Origin: Pteria penguin
Taxonomy: Eukaryota > Mollusca > Bivalvia > Pterioida > Pteriidae
Direction of reading: 5' to 3'
NCBI GenBank assembly: GCA_035048485.1
Contig: CM068580.1
Span: forward strand, 42,149,585 to 42,213,584
Length of the DNA: 64,000 nt
Shown: one piece after another, positions 25,018 to 38,318 of the stretch
How the letters are laid out: each line of letters begins with the position of its first letter
Position numbering within the stretch: the stretch's first letter is position 1
Notes under the pieces: model-generated
Seen by the model: the letters and a program-made list of their open reading frames with translations, nothing else
Told to the model about the DNA's origin: nothing
Databases searched by the model: none
Made by a program: the position numbers and the translations under genes

Positions 25018-28000
25018 ATGGCGCTGTATTTTGAGGTAAGAATCGTAGCTGTATGTAGATCGTGATGTAGAATACCCAAACTTCAGTTCTAGTTAAGTAT
25101 TAGAATATTTAAATTAATCGATAAGCCAGTATTCAGATCTACATGTTTCTGCCTATCACACGGTTTGTGTACCATAGTGACGAACACTGACTTAAGGACG
25201 ATAACTCTAGTCTATTTATGTATCATCCGGCGATATTTCACCTGGCTTTTGGGATCTATAATATAAGCCCGTATTCAGATCTACATGTTTCTGTCTACCA
25301 CACGGTTTGGGTACCATAGTGATGAACACTGACTTAGGGACGATAACTCTAGTCTATTTATGTATCATCCGGCAATATCTCACCTGGCTTTTGGGATCTA
25401 TAATATAAGCCCGTATTCAGATCTACATGTTTCTGTCTACCAGACGGTTTGTGTACCATAGTGGCGAACACTGACTTAAGGACGACAACTCTAGTCGTTT
25501 TATGTATCATCCGGCGATACCGGAAAGTTTAAGAGATATTTGACCGCCTGTACGGTACAACTGTAAAAACCTACATTTTACAAGAATTCCATAAGGTATC
25601 AATGTATCGACTGACCCTGATTGGAGTCATGAAAGCGTTTTGGCTACGTAAGTTCTACTACGGATGCCTGAAAAATCCCAGGCTTCTTTGTGGATATATT
25701 TTGCCAGGTATATCATTTTGATTGAAATTAAAATGATATTTATGGACAGTCTGTTAACAATTTATTTAATTGGTCAGTATTTTTCATATCAAGAGTTAAT
25801 AGTATTTTCAGCAAGCACATTTTGTGCGGACTAGGGGTAAGTTCATACAAGGGAAATTTTGAAATTGAAAAGCCACGGTGATGTATGGTTTTGTTTGTTT
25901 TTGTTTGTTTTTTTTTGTTTGTTTGTTTGGTTTCTGTGTGTGTGTGTGTGGTTTTTTTTTCTTCTTTTTTTTTGGGGGGGGGTTACTTTAGTGAGGACCT
26001 GTAACCCTATGGAAAACTAATTGCAACTCTGATACCGTAAGTCCTTAATCACTTTGGTCCCACAGTAATCAGTGATCTGATGTTTCTGGCCACAATACAT
26101 TAGGTTGGCAAAAGAACCATCACTGCTGTTGCCGTGGGTCAACAGTATCATGCAAATTATACAACTCGTACTTTGAAGGGATAGGAACAAACGCTAAAGG
26201 GAAATTAATCGATGTAAAATACAAAAGAATAAAACATAACACGACATACATTTATGACGTCAACGCAGTTTTTATACACGGTATAACAAAATTAAAAACA
26301 AAACAAAAACTTTCACCTACGTCAGGTGTGAGTCCTTTTCCGGTCGGGGCAGTGGAAGGTCCACTTCTGTCCTTGCGGAAGGTCAATGATTTTCTCCCAT
26401 ACTATGTATTGGGTAAAATAATTTGATGTGGACATATTATCAAACAAAAGTTTTTGTATGCATTCAAATGAAGAAATGAGATATTAAATGCAAATCTTAA
26501 CTTTAAAGGGTTTAATTAATCGTCTACATACATGTACTCGGCAAAATACTCTATACACGGATATTTTCAACACAGACAAACTTTTTTCTTTAAACATTAT
26601 TCATGTTGATGAATGTTATGCACTAGAACAATAACCCAGTAACATTATCTATAAAAAGGTGTTCAGCGTTCACAAAATTTTCTAAACATGTACAAAGATC
26701 AGTCGTTGACAAAGACCACTCTTCCCTTCCTTACTATAGATGACATACTTTCATACAGCACCGCTATTCAAATAACTAAAATTCCCAGTTATCTACAACG
26801 GATGGCAATCTTCCATTTCACCTTTCAAGAGTTATAGTAAAGTATTGTAGTTCCTATTCTGTAAACTGTGTTTACGAAATGTAATTTTCTATGAAAACAT
26901 GGTAACAATAGATTATGTATATGGCTTCATAAACAACTTTTGTAAATGTTGACTGCCAATGACCAAAAACGATACCTTTCACATATAAACATATCATCCA
27001 AAACTTGGACGTTCATTTAAAGTGTCATGACATCTCAATACATACAGAAGATGAATGCAGGTGGACGTTTAAATCTTGTATTTCTTTCCCCTAATATATA
27101 TTTTTTTCAAACGATGTAGGAAAGCCATTGAATTCTGGATAATATGTAATTGTTGGAATAAAATAAAACACAATATATGAGGTATATTTAGTAATGAACA
27201 CTGCAAATGCAATCTTAACTACTTGTTAGCAGTTTTGTTGATTAATGATATATAAGACTTTCATCCAGTTTAGGCAAGGCTTCGATACCATACTGCATTA
27301 CAAACATTTTACAATCTGTACGACGGAATCGGAAAGATATGTTAAATTATCATAAGATATAGTTCGCCAGCAGGAGATGCTTACTATTTGATTCATATGG
27401 TTTATTTCTGTGACATGAAAGAATTTTATAAGGTTATGTATTTCTAGCTCATTTATAAGTAATAATTAAGATATTTTGGTGATTTATTGTGATCTTTAAT
27501 GCATTTAGAAACATATCAGCCATAGAGTGGCAGTAAAAGTCATGCATGATCCGAGCTTTACAACTGATTCGCCTTAGGCGTTGACGAATATTTTGATTTC
27601 GATAAACTTCAATTTTACTACCTCATCTTGAAATGAGCCAGCTAGGAATTAATTATTTTGTAAGTATTTCAATTTTTACTTAGGGCACTGTTATTCCTGC
27701 CGGTCCAGCAAAGTTTGACGCGGAATATGAATCTAAGCGACTCTACAAAGCGATCAAGGGATTAGGTAAGATTAGTACTGTATCATATGTAATTAAGAAG
27801 TCCTCATTTAACACATCGCATTTCTCAATCGTGTCATGGCATTTCAGAACTCCCAATCGGTTTGATAAGAACTGAATTTATTATAAGGTGCCTTATTTTG
27901 AATCGTCTTTTGACATTCTAATTTGTCCAACGCGTTTGCTATCTTTCCTTGCTACAAAATAGCTTACATTCAGAATGACGTAGCATCTGTAACTGACCTT

Positions 28001-30797
28001 TGATTACGAAGATTACGAAACGCCAGTGAGGCTAGATATGATTTAAGAATTTATATTTTATTCTAGAATGATATATACTGTTGGATATTTTTAGCACATC
28101 CCCTTCTTTTCTTACTGTCATGTTTGAATTAGTTGGGCGGGGGTTAAATACAAACATTAAAACATGGGCGGTACCTACAAAAATTAAACCATGACTACCT
28201 TACATAAACATATGTAGAAGTGTGAATGGTGGTTTTTTTTTTTTTGTTTTGTTTTGTTTTGTTTTTTGTTTTTTGTTTTTTTTTTTTTGTTTTTTGTTTT
28301 TGTTTTTGTTTTTGTTTTTTTTTTTTCTTTGCGTGATGTCTTTTGCACTCTTTTATATTTGAGGGGAGTAATACACCGGTCCACTATCGTCAAATGTTAA
28401 GCATTTTAGCGCAAAATACGACTATGATGACGTCACGCAAGGTTGGACAAGTCGGACATTTGACTATGGCGTCATAAGTATAACAATAAAAATTCCGCCA
28501 AACATCGTTTTCTATGCTGAAAAGTGGATCGCTGTATTGTAAACGTATGGCATTTTCAGGTACAGACGAAAAAACTATCATTGATGTCCTGTGTGCGAAC
28601 TGTAACAGCGAAAGGCAAGAGATAAAGGAAAAATACAAGACTATGTACGGACAGGTAAGAAGTGAAATATCAGTCGAAGTCAAAATATGATGTATTGGTT
28701 AAGGAAGACTTTTAAAGACTTGAATCAGAGTGGCCATATACATACTGAGCGTTGGTTAATCGAGAGAGATTTCTTCAGGCTAAAAGCAGAAAAAAATTAA
28801 AAGTTTATGTTATGAAAGAAGTGGAGTACAGTGTTCATCCCAATTATCAGAAAGTATTGCATGGGCAAGATTGGATCTACAAATTGTTGTACATAATTGA
28901 CCTCATCAAAGGAGAAAAACATAGGAAGTATAACACATTATCGTATATTGGAAACATAGTGGTCATATAAAAAGCATTTCAATAGTACATTTCTATGTCT
29001 CCGCCAGGCATGGCCGAGGGCATTAAATGGCTGCTTTATTCGTCTATCTGTTATTCGGTCGCACAAAATGGTTTCCTGGACATTACCAAAGTCGTTGCTT
29101 CCTATCCAAACAAAATCTAGATATATGGATACTTATTTAAAGGGGAAGGTGCCTATTGATTTTTGGGATAATGGGTAAAGGGTCAAGGTCATCACTAGTA
29201 AAATAGATTGAAATTATTGGTTTCCGAATGATAAATCTAGTTCAATGCATTTTGTATACTTACCAAAAGTTGAAGATGCCTATTTATCTTGGGGTCAATA
29301 GGCTAAAGGTCAAGGTAATTACTGATAAAAATAGATCACAATTATTGTTCTCCAGAAGATAAATCAAGTACCATGCACACTATACTGACCACTTTTGGAT
29401 ATACTAATTCATATCAAAAAGGGGGAGATGCCCATCAGTTTTGTGGTCAACAGGTTGAAAGTCAAGGTCACTATTGGTAAAATAGACTGTAATTATTACT
29501 TTCCAAGACAAATTACTTACCATACATCTTATTTAAATCATATTTAAATGTATTCAATCCTATCAAAAGGGAGGAAGCCTTTTGATTTTGTGTCAATATG
29601 TCAAAGGCCAGAGACAAAATTGTCACACCAGGGACATAAGGTTTACCAAAAAAAATCAGCATTATTCAGTTTGATGGATATTTTTAACCATTCAAATGTT
29701 ACAGTTCATATTCATGTTTGCTTTTGCAGGATTTGATAGACGACTTGAAGGGTGATCTGAGTGGGTATTTTGAAAAGCTCTGCCTATCTCTTATGATGCC
29801 CAGTCGATTATACGACGCCTGGTGTTTACACGAAGCCATAGAGGTGACGCATTCAACCGTCTTGTAATTCTAGGGGTTTGCAGATTTCCTTTTCGATTAA
29901 GGTTTTATAAAGCATAATTTTAAACATTCTAAGACAGTACTTACGCGTACGAGTCAGCAGCTCGTAGCATGTCTATATTGTAAATACATTACACGCCGGT
30001 TACACTGGCGACGAATAAGTGGTTTAGTAAGTGCAAAGTTTTAAGCTACTAAGAAAGGGTATTAACGTTAGTTAAATGAACCTTGTTGAAATTTACATAG
30101 TGCCATTGAAAAGTTATAATTTCTCGAGTTTCAAAAACACTATTTCTTAGCATGCGATCTGACGTGGCGGTAAAAAGAAATTCTTAGACTTAGAATCATT
30201 AAATTTTTGGAAATGGTCAGTTAAAATGCATTGTATATAATTCACCTTGATAAAATTTTGTTATTTTGTGTATATTTTAACAGGGTATAGGGACACGTGA
30301 GAAGACTCTAATGGAAATTCTGTGTACACGAAACAATCATCAAATAGAAGAGATCAAGTTAGAATATAATAAATGTGAGGAGTGTTATGTGTTCATTTAA
30401 TCTCATAAATGACGTGCACACAAAATAAATCAAAACAAAAGAAAAAATAACTATCATATCATCTAAATTATGCTTGATGTTGGCATTCCTTACTCAGGAC
30501 CTTATTATACCCCCCCCCCCCCCCCGCAAACAAAGTTTGGGGGTATATAGGAATTACCCTGTCTGTCCGTCTGTCTGTCTGTCCGCCTGTCCACCAACCT
30601 TTGTCCGGGGCATAACTTTTTTATTCTTTATCATATGATGATCATACTTGGTACATTTGTTCCTTTGGAGATGCCGGTGTGTCATGACCCTGAACCAAGG
30701 TCGTGGGTCAAAGGTAAAGGTCATATATGTAGTTCTATGCCCTATTATGAATTTTGGTGCCGCGGGGGATATTTTTATTATTATTATTATTATTATA

Positions 30798-30854
<57 letters not shown>

Positions 30855-33703
30855 TTTATTTTTATTATTATTATTATTACTTGCCAGTTTTTAACAAGAA
30901 TCTAGAAGAGGACATATGCAATGATACGAGTGGAGATTTCAAGACACTTTTAGTCGGTTTGCTTCAGGCTAACCGTAACGAGGAGGGGATACTGGACAAA
31001 GATCTTATTCGTAAGGACGCACGAGATCTCCTAAAGGTTGAACTCTTCTTTTAAATAACTCATTGCTTTATTTTTGTACTTTAGAATTCTGATGCTTTTG
31101 GTACATACAAATGATCGTGAAATTTTACCAGAGGGGTGGACCGGGGGTCTGTACCCACTCTGAGATTCGGATAAAATTATTTTCTTGTTACTTTTCGATG
31201 TAAAATAAGTCATTTTACACACAAAAACATGAATGGACCCCCTCACGAAAAATTCATCGGGGAGGACCCCTTCTCGATAAAATATCAGGATCCGCGCCTG
31301 CATTTGATTTGTGAGTACTAGTAGATCACTGCAAGAGGTTTATTTTTAAGTTTGTGTGATATATTACTTACACTGTCCGGAACCATTAATACCTTTGCTC
31401 CTTTAATAGGCAGGAAAAAACATAGTGGGTACAGATGAACACACTATCAATAGGATACTCCTTGTCAGGAGCAGACTACACTTACAAGCTGTGTTCAGAG
31501 ACTATGCTGAAATGGATGACAACGGTATAGAGGGTACTATTAAATCCGAGACCAGTGGAAATTATAGGAAGGCTTTACTCGCTATAGGTGAGGTCAAGGA
31601 CACGAAAATATAGTATAGGAAAAGGTTATGTTCAAGGGCATATGATGTAAATGTATACTGATTAACGATAACTTCATGCACAAAATACAAGTAATTAATT
31701 AAAGCACTGTGGAACGATTAATGGAAATGTCTTAAATGTTCAATATTTATTCCGATGAAAATATTTTATACTATCTTTAGACGGGACTATCACAGTATAG
31801 GGGATGTTCGTCTGTCCGTCTTTCTGATTGTCTGCAATGGCGGAATTAGAGGAGGGCCGCCCCACCCCCCCCTTTACATGTAAAAATCCAGATTTGGCAC
31901 CAAAAATAACCGAATAGTTTGGCTAATACACAGGTGCCCCCCCCCCCGCTTTTTTCAAAAATTCTGGATCCCCAACTGATCTGTGATGAACAATTTATAG
32001 CTTCAGAGAAAGTAGTCCAATGTAGCCTTGTCCCATGGACATGATTCTGTAATACAGTGCAAGGCATCATGGGACAAGACTACGTAAAATGATCCAAATG
32101 TATTGCTTGTCCATTACTAGTTTCTTTTTTACATAATTTTATGACAGTTAATATCAATTCTATGAGAATGTTCTTAATCAGAGAATTTGCGTATCATACA
32201 TAATATATATAATATACGCTATTTCTCTCTATCAGTGGCATGCTTGAAGGATCCATTGGATTATTTTTCATCCAGTTTTCACGGGTGTTTGAAAGGGCTC
32301 GGTACAGATGACAAAGGTCTTATACAGCTGGTGGTGTCTCATTCAGAGGTAGGGATTCATATGAGAATCGAACACGAACAAATTCAGATACACTACCTTG
32401 TCGTTATAGCTCTAGTCATGATAATGATTGTTAAGGTGTTATAGCACGCCTCTCAGCAGTGTACCACTAGCATAACCATGTAGATGTAGATAACTGTTCA
32501 AGCCGTAAGTGTTCTATGGTAAATACTATATTGGTGCGCATATAAGCAGTGTTCACTGAATGAACCATCACTGTTCGAGTTTTGATATGATGTTAAACAA
32601 TATTCAAAGAAAGAGACATGTAGGCGAAATGTGAAAGTGCACATGTACTAGAAACTTGTGCCTTATGACCTTGGAAAAGTTTTCTAAAGCAGTGTGTACC
32701 AATTCACCCTTCCACAAAACGCAATTTTTCGTTGTGATGACGTCATCTGAGGTCAACAAAACTCCGACAAACAACGCATTTTTTTATGGCGACGCAGATA
32801 GAACAATTAAAAAAGACTGAATGTCCTGTTCTTTTACAAACCGTGTAAGGATGAATATACTCTTTCGACGTTACTGCGGGACTAACATTTTGGTTGGCAA
32901 AATGATAACTGTTCCCGCAGTATGACGTCAGTGACAATCAATTTTTTATTATGACGTCAAAATTTTTATTGGAAACGTTATCATTTGCCAACCAAAATGT
33001 TAGTCCCGCAGTAACAGCAAAAGGGTCTATAGGGCAGTCGACCTTGGTGATCATCACAATCTTAAAGCCATAAATGATTTCTTCTCCTTGTTGTGTTAAT
33101 ATCAGGTCCATATGAAGCATTTCAGAAGTGGGGGAGGGGGGAGGGAGTGGGGAGGCAAGCCTTGACATTAGCTCCGTTTCCGAGCTTGATACAAATCGGT
33201 CCATGATTGGCTTTGAATGCATGCATTAAAGTAATATAGGAACCAGTAGAACCTGTTCATATTCGCTGATTTGGGATTGTGTAAAAATAATTCTTGACGA
33301 GATTAATGGCTCCGATTGTTATTGAGTCATTTCAGAGTTATGTCCCATTTGGGATGGTATCTGACGTAAAACAATTATGACGTCATCAATTTCCAGTAAG
33401 AAACGTCATTTTTTACCACCATTTCCCTGAGTTTGAAATCGGTTTCCATAAAATTTGATGACGTCATGATTGATTTTCGTCAGGTATCGTCCCAAATGGG
33501 AGGTAACTGTGTGTAACAAAAAGACCGAACACACATCTAAATTTTACTTTTGTGAAAACTCTATTTTTCAGATTGATCTCAAAGATATAGCTAAATCTTA
33601 TATGAAGAAGTATGGATTAAGCTTATCAAAAGCTATAGCAGACGACACAAGCGGTGACTATAGGAGATTACTGGTCAGGCTCACGGACATCTCCGAGAAA
33701 TAA
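25018..33703 (+). CDS. Annexin, four-repeat, nine coding exons
   Basis: Exons: 25018-25035, 27684-27765, 28560-28654, 29730-29843, 30284-30374, 30888-31036, 31410-31587, 32236-32348, 33572-33703. All junctions are GT/AG and phases agree, giving 972 nt and 323 aa, the usual annexin length. The short tail MALYFEGTVIPAGPAKFDAE leads into four annexin repeats. Type II calcium sites are complete: GLGT (T35)...D74, GIGT (T107)...D146, IVGT (T191)...E230, GLGT (T266)...D305, each with 38 residues between Thr and the acid. The repeat 2-3 linker is about residues 160-183. Annexins bind acidic phospholipid membranes when calcium rises and act in membrane traffic and repair; there is no signal peptide, as usual. 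The start is the only ATG that joins exon 2 in frame at a good donor; a further non-coding exon cannot be excluded. The subfamily cannot be named by eye. Confidence 0.95.
25122..25527 (+). repeat. 142-bp tandem triplication in annexin intron 1
   Basis: Three copies start near 25122, 25264 and 25406, anchored by 'attcagatctacatgtttct' at 25131, 25273 and 25415. They are over 90% alike to the eye. The last is cut after 'atcatccggcgat'. Confidence 0.9.
25668..26040 (+). repeat. Dispersed repeat, copy 2 (annexin intron 1)
   Basis: Same family as 3083-3652 ('aggcttct', 'tttcagcaagcacatttt', 'ctatggaaaact', 'tgataccgtaa'). A T/G-rich stretch (25890-25980) replaces part of the middle. Confidence 0.7.
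28230..28326. repeat. T-rich (GTTTT)n low-complexity tract, annexin intron 2
   Basis: Almost pure T with single G interruptions every 5-8 bases. The lysine-rich minus-strand frame here is an artefact of it. Confidence 0.9.
28980..29650 (+). repeat. Diverged ~125-155 bp tandem repeats, annexin intron 3
   Basis: Anchors 'aaaggtcaaggt' or close variants occur near 29174, 29302 and 29457, each followed by 'aaaatagat' and 'aattattg' blocks. Three to four diverged copies fill most of the intron. Confidence 0.65.
30505..30772 (+). repeat. Dispersed repeat beginning with a poly(C) hairpin, annexin intron 5
   Basis: Begins with 'tacc' and a 17-C run, then 'gcaaacaaagtttggggg', a C-run/G-run fold-back. 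A 'ctgtctgtccgtctgtctgt' tract and a 'gaaccaaggtcgtgggtcaa' block follow, ending at 'ccgcggggga'. This is a layout common in mollusc dispersed repeats. Confidence 0.65.
30773..30880. repeat. (TTA)n microsatellite next to an annexin 3' splice site
   Basis: About 35 TTA units with a few substitutions. It ends only 7 bp before the acceptor AG at 30886-30887 of annexin exon 6, so it occupies the place of the polypyrimidine tract. Confidence 0.95.
31127..31301 (-). mobile_element. MITE-like element, 'ggatccgcgc' family (annexin intron 6)
   Basis: Ends in 'caggatccgcgcctg'. Internal blocks 'gtaaaataagtcattttaca', 'cacaaaaacatg' and 'gaccccctc' recur at 37793-37968 and 59196-59391 in varying orientation. 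Non-coding. Confidence 0.6.
31835..31973 (-). mobile_element. MITE-like element, 'cagtggcggat' family (annexin intron 7)
   Basis: Reads 'caatggcggaattagagg', then poly(C), 'aaaatccagattt', 'ggctaatacacaggtg', a second poly(C), and 'tctggatccc'. This is the reverse complement order of the element at 60346-60491, diverged at both ends. Confidence 0.65.
32736..33470. repeat. Inverted repeat and cluster of TGACGTCA sites, annexin intron 8
   Basis: The arms 32871-32909 and 32977-33014 are inverted copies ('ttactgcgggactaacattt' against 'aaatgttagtcccgcagtaa') with one indel. Exact TGACGTCA palindromes occur near 32738, 32924, 32953, 33378 and 33461. The segment looks like a composite fold-back element. 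Confidence 0.8.
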
Positions 33704-33748
33704 AACACACTGATTGACAGACAACCTCCAAAAAAGAAGATACTGACA

Positions 33749-34055
33749 ACCCTCCTGAAGGATAGAACATACAGACTGACAGACCCTCCTGAAGGATAGA
33801 ACATACAGACTGGCAGACCCTCCTGAAGGATAGAACATACAGACTGGCAGACCCTCTTGAAGGCTAGAACATACAGACTGACAGACTCTCCTGAAGGCTA
33901 GAACATACAGGCTGACAGATCCTCCTGAAGAACAGAACATACAGACTGACAGACCCTCCTGAAGGATAGAACATACAGACTGATAGACCGTCCTGAAGGA
34001 TAGAACATACAGACTGACAGACTCTCCTGAAGGATAGAACATACAGACTAACAGA
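33749..34055. repeat. 34-bp minisatellite in the annexin 3' region
   Basis: About nine units of 34 bp built on 'ccctcctgaaggatagaaca' and 'tacagactgacaga'. The first unit begins about 46 bp after the annexin stop codon. Because 34 is not a multiple of 3, three units make a 102-bp frame cycle, which explains the cysteine-rich minus-strand frames here. They are not genes. Confidence 0.95.
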
Positions 34056-34609
34056 AAACTCTCCAACAAACGAAAAGGACTGAAAGACCACTGTCCAAAG
34101 AAGGGAGTCTGTACACCACATGTGCATAAACTATATACGCCGATAACTTGCATGATTATTATTTTTAGCACATTGTTATTAATTTAACAATAGTTGATAG
34201 TGCCATGTAAACAAATAGTTCACAATTAGTTACATGATAATATATAGTTACATTACTATATATATTTAGATTCACGTGCGACAACATTCTGCTTTCAAGC
34301 CACAATATCATTTAGAAATGTGTTCAAAATGTTGTAAAACCCGAAGTAAAAATAATACTCGATAATCATTACCCGTCTGTTTAGCACCAAAAATTTAATG
34401 TTCTTGCACAATTCTTCCATGAAATACTCATAAATATTCACGCGATATTATCCATTTATCTAATACATGTATGTTACAACTTTCGTTAAATTATTTAATA
34501 CATAGCATACATTATGTTATTTATTATTTATTTATACTATTTTTGTCCCTAATTTATATGCATACGTACTTCCGGTGCATTTATTACACTTTATAGTGAA
34601 GTGAACGTA

Positions 34610-34615
34610 AATAAA
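34610..34615 (+). terminator. Possible annexin polyadenylation signal AATAAA
   Basis: A canonical AATAAA about 0.9 kb after the stop codon at 33703. Its use would place the 34-bp minisatellite in the 3' UTR. Other weaker signals exist. Confidence 0.3.
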
Positions 34616-35052
34616 CTTATTAATACTAGCGCTTTCTTTCCGTTATATCAAGGACCACTTTATAGAATTCCTCCAATTTTTAAGAATTCAAAATTAGAAT
34701 AGACGATTTTCATATTTTACATGATATAAGAGACTAAAAACCCGACATATTACTTATTGCCGAAGTTTCCATTGTGACGTATAGGACTGGATAATGGCGA
34801 CAAAAAAGCAATGACAATCCTGGCAAAGAGTTGCATGTCAGGTCTCGGGCCGCTAACATCATGTAAAATATGAAGATCGTCTATTCACACACGCATTTAT
34901 TTCATCATAAATTTTTAATATTCAATTAGAAAAACAAGAATCCCAAGTGGGTCTATATGCTCATTCACAAACAACTGCCTGCTGGAAGAAATTCGCATAT
35001 ATCAGAGACATAGATACTTTTGAAAGTATCTATGGCTCTGTATATATGTATA

Positions 35053-35163
<111 letters not shown>

Positions 35164-37423
35164 TTGACAATTAACAAAAGACTGTAAACTTGCTTCTCTA
35201 CATTGAATAAATTAAGACAATGATACAAGTTATGTAGGAAAGATTGAAGTTAGAATTTTTCCCATATTTTTTTTCTGAAATGATATCTAAAATCTTGTTT
35301 AGGTTTAAAATGAACACTTTTTTGCCTTTAGTGGGGTTTGAACCACTTTCCTTCAGCATGTCAAAACTGGTCTACATCAAAAGCAGCAAAAAAGTAATAA
35401 CAAGAGGCCCAAATGGGCCTATGTCGCTCACCTGAGTACCTAGATGATCAGGCATGCAGGAAAGAAGAAGGCATTTATTTTTTCATTACTGTGACTAAGT
35501 CAACACAAATGTTGAAAATATGTCAAATTTTCTTTCAAACCAGAATCAAAAACAATAGCACTTTTTTGCCCATCCATTCAGATGATTTTTATATTAAGCA
35601 TTTGCTTTGTCTCTGCAAGATGTGATTCAGGGCAACAAGTTAGTCATTTTCTTTAGGTGTGGCCTTTTGTAGACTGATTTCAAGTCTGGGTCATGAACAA
35701 CAATTGTTTCAAATATTGTCCAGATCCAACTTAAAATGGCCTAATTTCATATGTTGCGTGTTGTGAAACATCTAAAAACTTATTTAGATATGTAAAGAAA
35801 TGGAAAAAAATACCCCTGCTGAATTTGAACGGCTACTCTCCATATTTAATTACCAAGTGGTATATGCACCATCGTGAGATCTATTTTTTAGACATGGTGG
35901 CACCGCCTGTTGATCAATTTGATGAAATGTACAAAATCGATAGAGGACCTATAGTACTTCATGTATACCATGTTTCATCAAAATCTTTCATGTGGTATAA
36001 CAGTAGAAGTTAAAAATGTGAAGAATTATCCCTATACACCCTCATTTGGAAGTCTTGAAAAATTGATAGAAAATCTAAAAATTGAGATATTGACAAATCT
36101 TTTTTTAAATAACATTCCTTACCATAATTATGATCAAAATAGTCCATAAGAAATCATCATTATGAATTATCTAAGAAATATGACACTTTTCTGCATTGAA
36201 ATCACCAAGTCCAAAACAAATTTGGCAAAAACGTCAAAAATTTGATTTCGGAACAGAACCAAAAATAACAACACTTCTTCACACATCCCTTTAGATCATT
36301 CCTATGCATTCAGTTTGTCTCTGTATGCACCGGATCTATAGAAGAAGTTTATCAAAGGAGGATACCCTCTGTGACATACTTTTTCCTGTGGTGGCGCCAC
36401 CTGTAAACGAATTGGGACAAAAAACAACAACACTTGTAGGGAACCATATGTACTTCATTCCTGTCAAGCTTCATCGAAATATGTGCATGGGTTCTTGTGA
36501 AGAAGTCGATCGAAAATGTGACATGTTTACGACAGACGGCAAGTTGGCAAACAAGTGTTGTATGGTTTCCTGAATACATCAAGAAAATGACAAAAATGTG
36601 TGAAAAAAAGGCTGTCAGTATTTCATTTTCAAATATGACTTATAGAGTGTTACAAAACACTTAACTTATTTATGTATAAGATTAAATGAAACAACATTTT
36701 GCCTCCAATGGGGCTTGAACCGCTAACCTTCAGCTTGCTGGACCTGACCTATGAAAACAGGCTTATCATCTTTATAAATCAAGAAACAAAATTCACAGGA
36801 CATTTTCAAATAACCCTTGAAATATATATTTTTAGCAAACAAATAATTTATTGCTTCTCTGTGTCGAATAAATCAATAAAATGACACATAAAATTTGTGA
36901 AAATGATTAAGTCCAAAATAATAACGTTAAAATTTTGATTTCAGACGGAAACCATAAATAACAACATTTTTATGACATACTTCTAGATCATACTGATGCA
37001 TTCGGTGTGATGATCTATGCCGCTGGTCTGAAAAAAAGTTTGTCAAAGGTCTATGTCTCCCCACCTTGGGTCCAGTCCTGGTGGATTTGTCCGAAATTCA
37101 CAACATATGTAGGGGATCTGGATACTTCAAGTCTTATAAGTTTCATCAAAATCTTTCCAGCAGTTCTGAAGAAGAAGGCCATCAAAGCTTATTATTACAC
37201 ACTGATAGTATCCTTTCTTATTCTACAAAATTTGCAAAAATAAAAAAAAATCCAGAACAAAATATTTCATTTCTTTCCAATTACATTTGTTTTAATCAAA
37301 TTATCTAAAATACACAAAATCAATGCATAAAAGTAACCTACAAAGAGAAAATCTAAGAAATTACCCGAAATTAAACTAAAATGATAGAGTTCTGAAAGAC
37401 GTCAAAAGGAACAAACAAACATA

Positions 37424-37447
37424 ACCCCCCCCCCCCCCCCCCCCCCC
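37424..37447. repeat. Poly(C) run inside the repeat cluster
   Basis: A run of about 24 C, followed by (AAT)n. Shorter C or G runs lie at 30509, 41120, 46266 and 46853. Confidence 0.9.
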
Positions 37448-37792
37448 GAATAAATAATGATAATAATAATAAAATAAAGAAAAAGTTTTCCCCCAAATTT
37501 GCCTGTGCATGAAAAGAACAAACTTGAATCTAGCATCATTCTAGAACACTTAGATACCATTAGTTCTGAAAAAGATTTTTCAAAGGAGGATACTTTCTTC
37601 GGCTTTGTCTATAATGATATGAAGAAAACACAAACTTGTAGAGGTCCACTAGTACTACAGATATACAAGTTTGATCAAAATCTGTCGAGCGGCGTAGAAG
37701 TCGAAAATGTAAATATTTACGGGCGACGGACAATCGCAATAACTCACTTGAGCCCTTAATTCAGATGAGTAAAAGAGTTTAGCATGAAACCA

Positions 37793-37968
37793 TGAGTGGA
37801 TCCAGAAATTTTGTCGAGAGGGCCCAATGAATTTTCCGAGGAGGGGTTCATCCATGTTTTTGTGTGTAAAACTACTTATTTTACATTGAAAAATAACAAG
37901 AATAGTCATTTTCTCCGAACCTCAGGGTGGCTCCAGAACCCCAGCCCACCTTTCTGGATCCGCGTATG
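37793..37968 (+). mobile_element. MITE-like element, 'ggatccgcgc' family
   Basis: Begins 'gagtggatccagaaatttt', carries 'ttttccgaggaggggttcat', 'tgtgtgtaaaact' and 'cattttctccgaa', and ends 'tctggatccgcgtatg'. It parallels 59196-59391. Confidence 0.65.
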
Positions 37969-38318
37969 GGAACTATTTGTACATATTTATTTGAATATAA
38001 AATTTATAGTCTGATCATACTGAATAATGAAAATGTTAATGATAAATATGAAAAAAAACCCCTGAAAAATAATTGAAAATACATGTATGACATCATGTCA
38101 TCCTTGATAAAATGAAGTCGCTTGTATTCAAAATGAGAATGTAAAATCTATGATTCTTTTAAGAAGTACTAAATCAAATGAAGCAGTGTGCATTGCACAT
38201 AAAAATGATAATTAACAGTTCATAACGAATTGTACTATTGTCTGTATCATAATTTGTATTATTTTTTCCTTTCATTAAACCCGTTACTTATCTAACTATT
38301 TATTTTCCATCATTTAAG

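Noticed and set aside
30635..31054. Plus-strand frame with a long tyrosine run
   Set aside because: It is the (TTA)n tract read into annexin exon 6 in frame; the true exon starts at 30888.
33668..34171. Cysteine-rich minus-strand open frames (up to 167 codons)
   Set aside because: They are produced by the 34-bp minisatellite; frames repeat every 102 bp and no splice or start context supports a gene.
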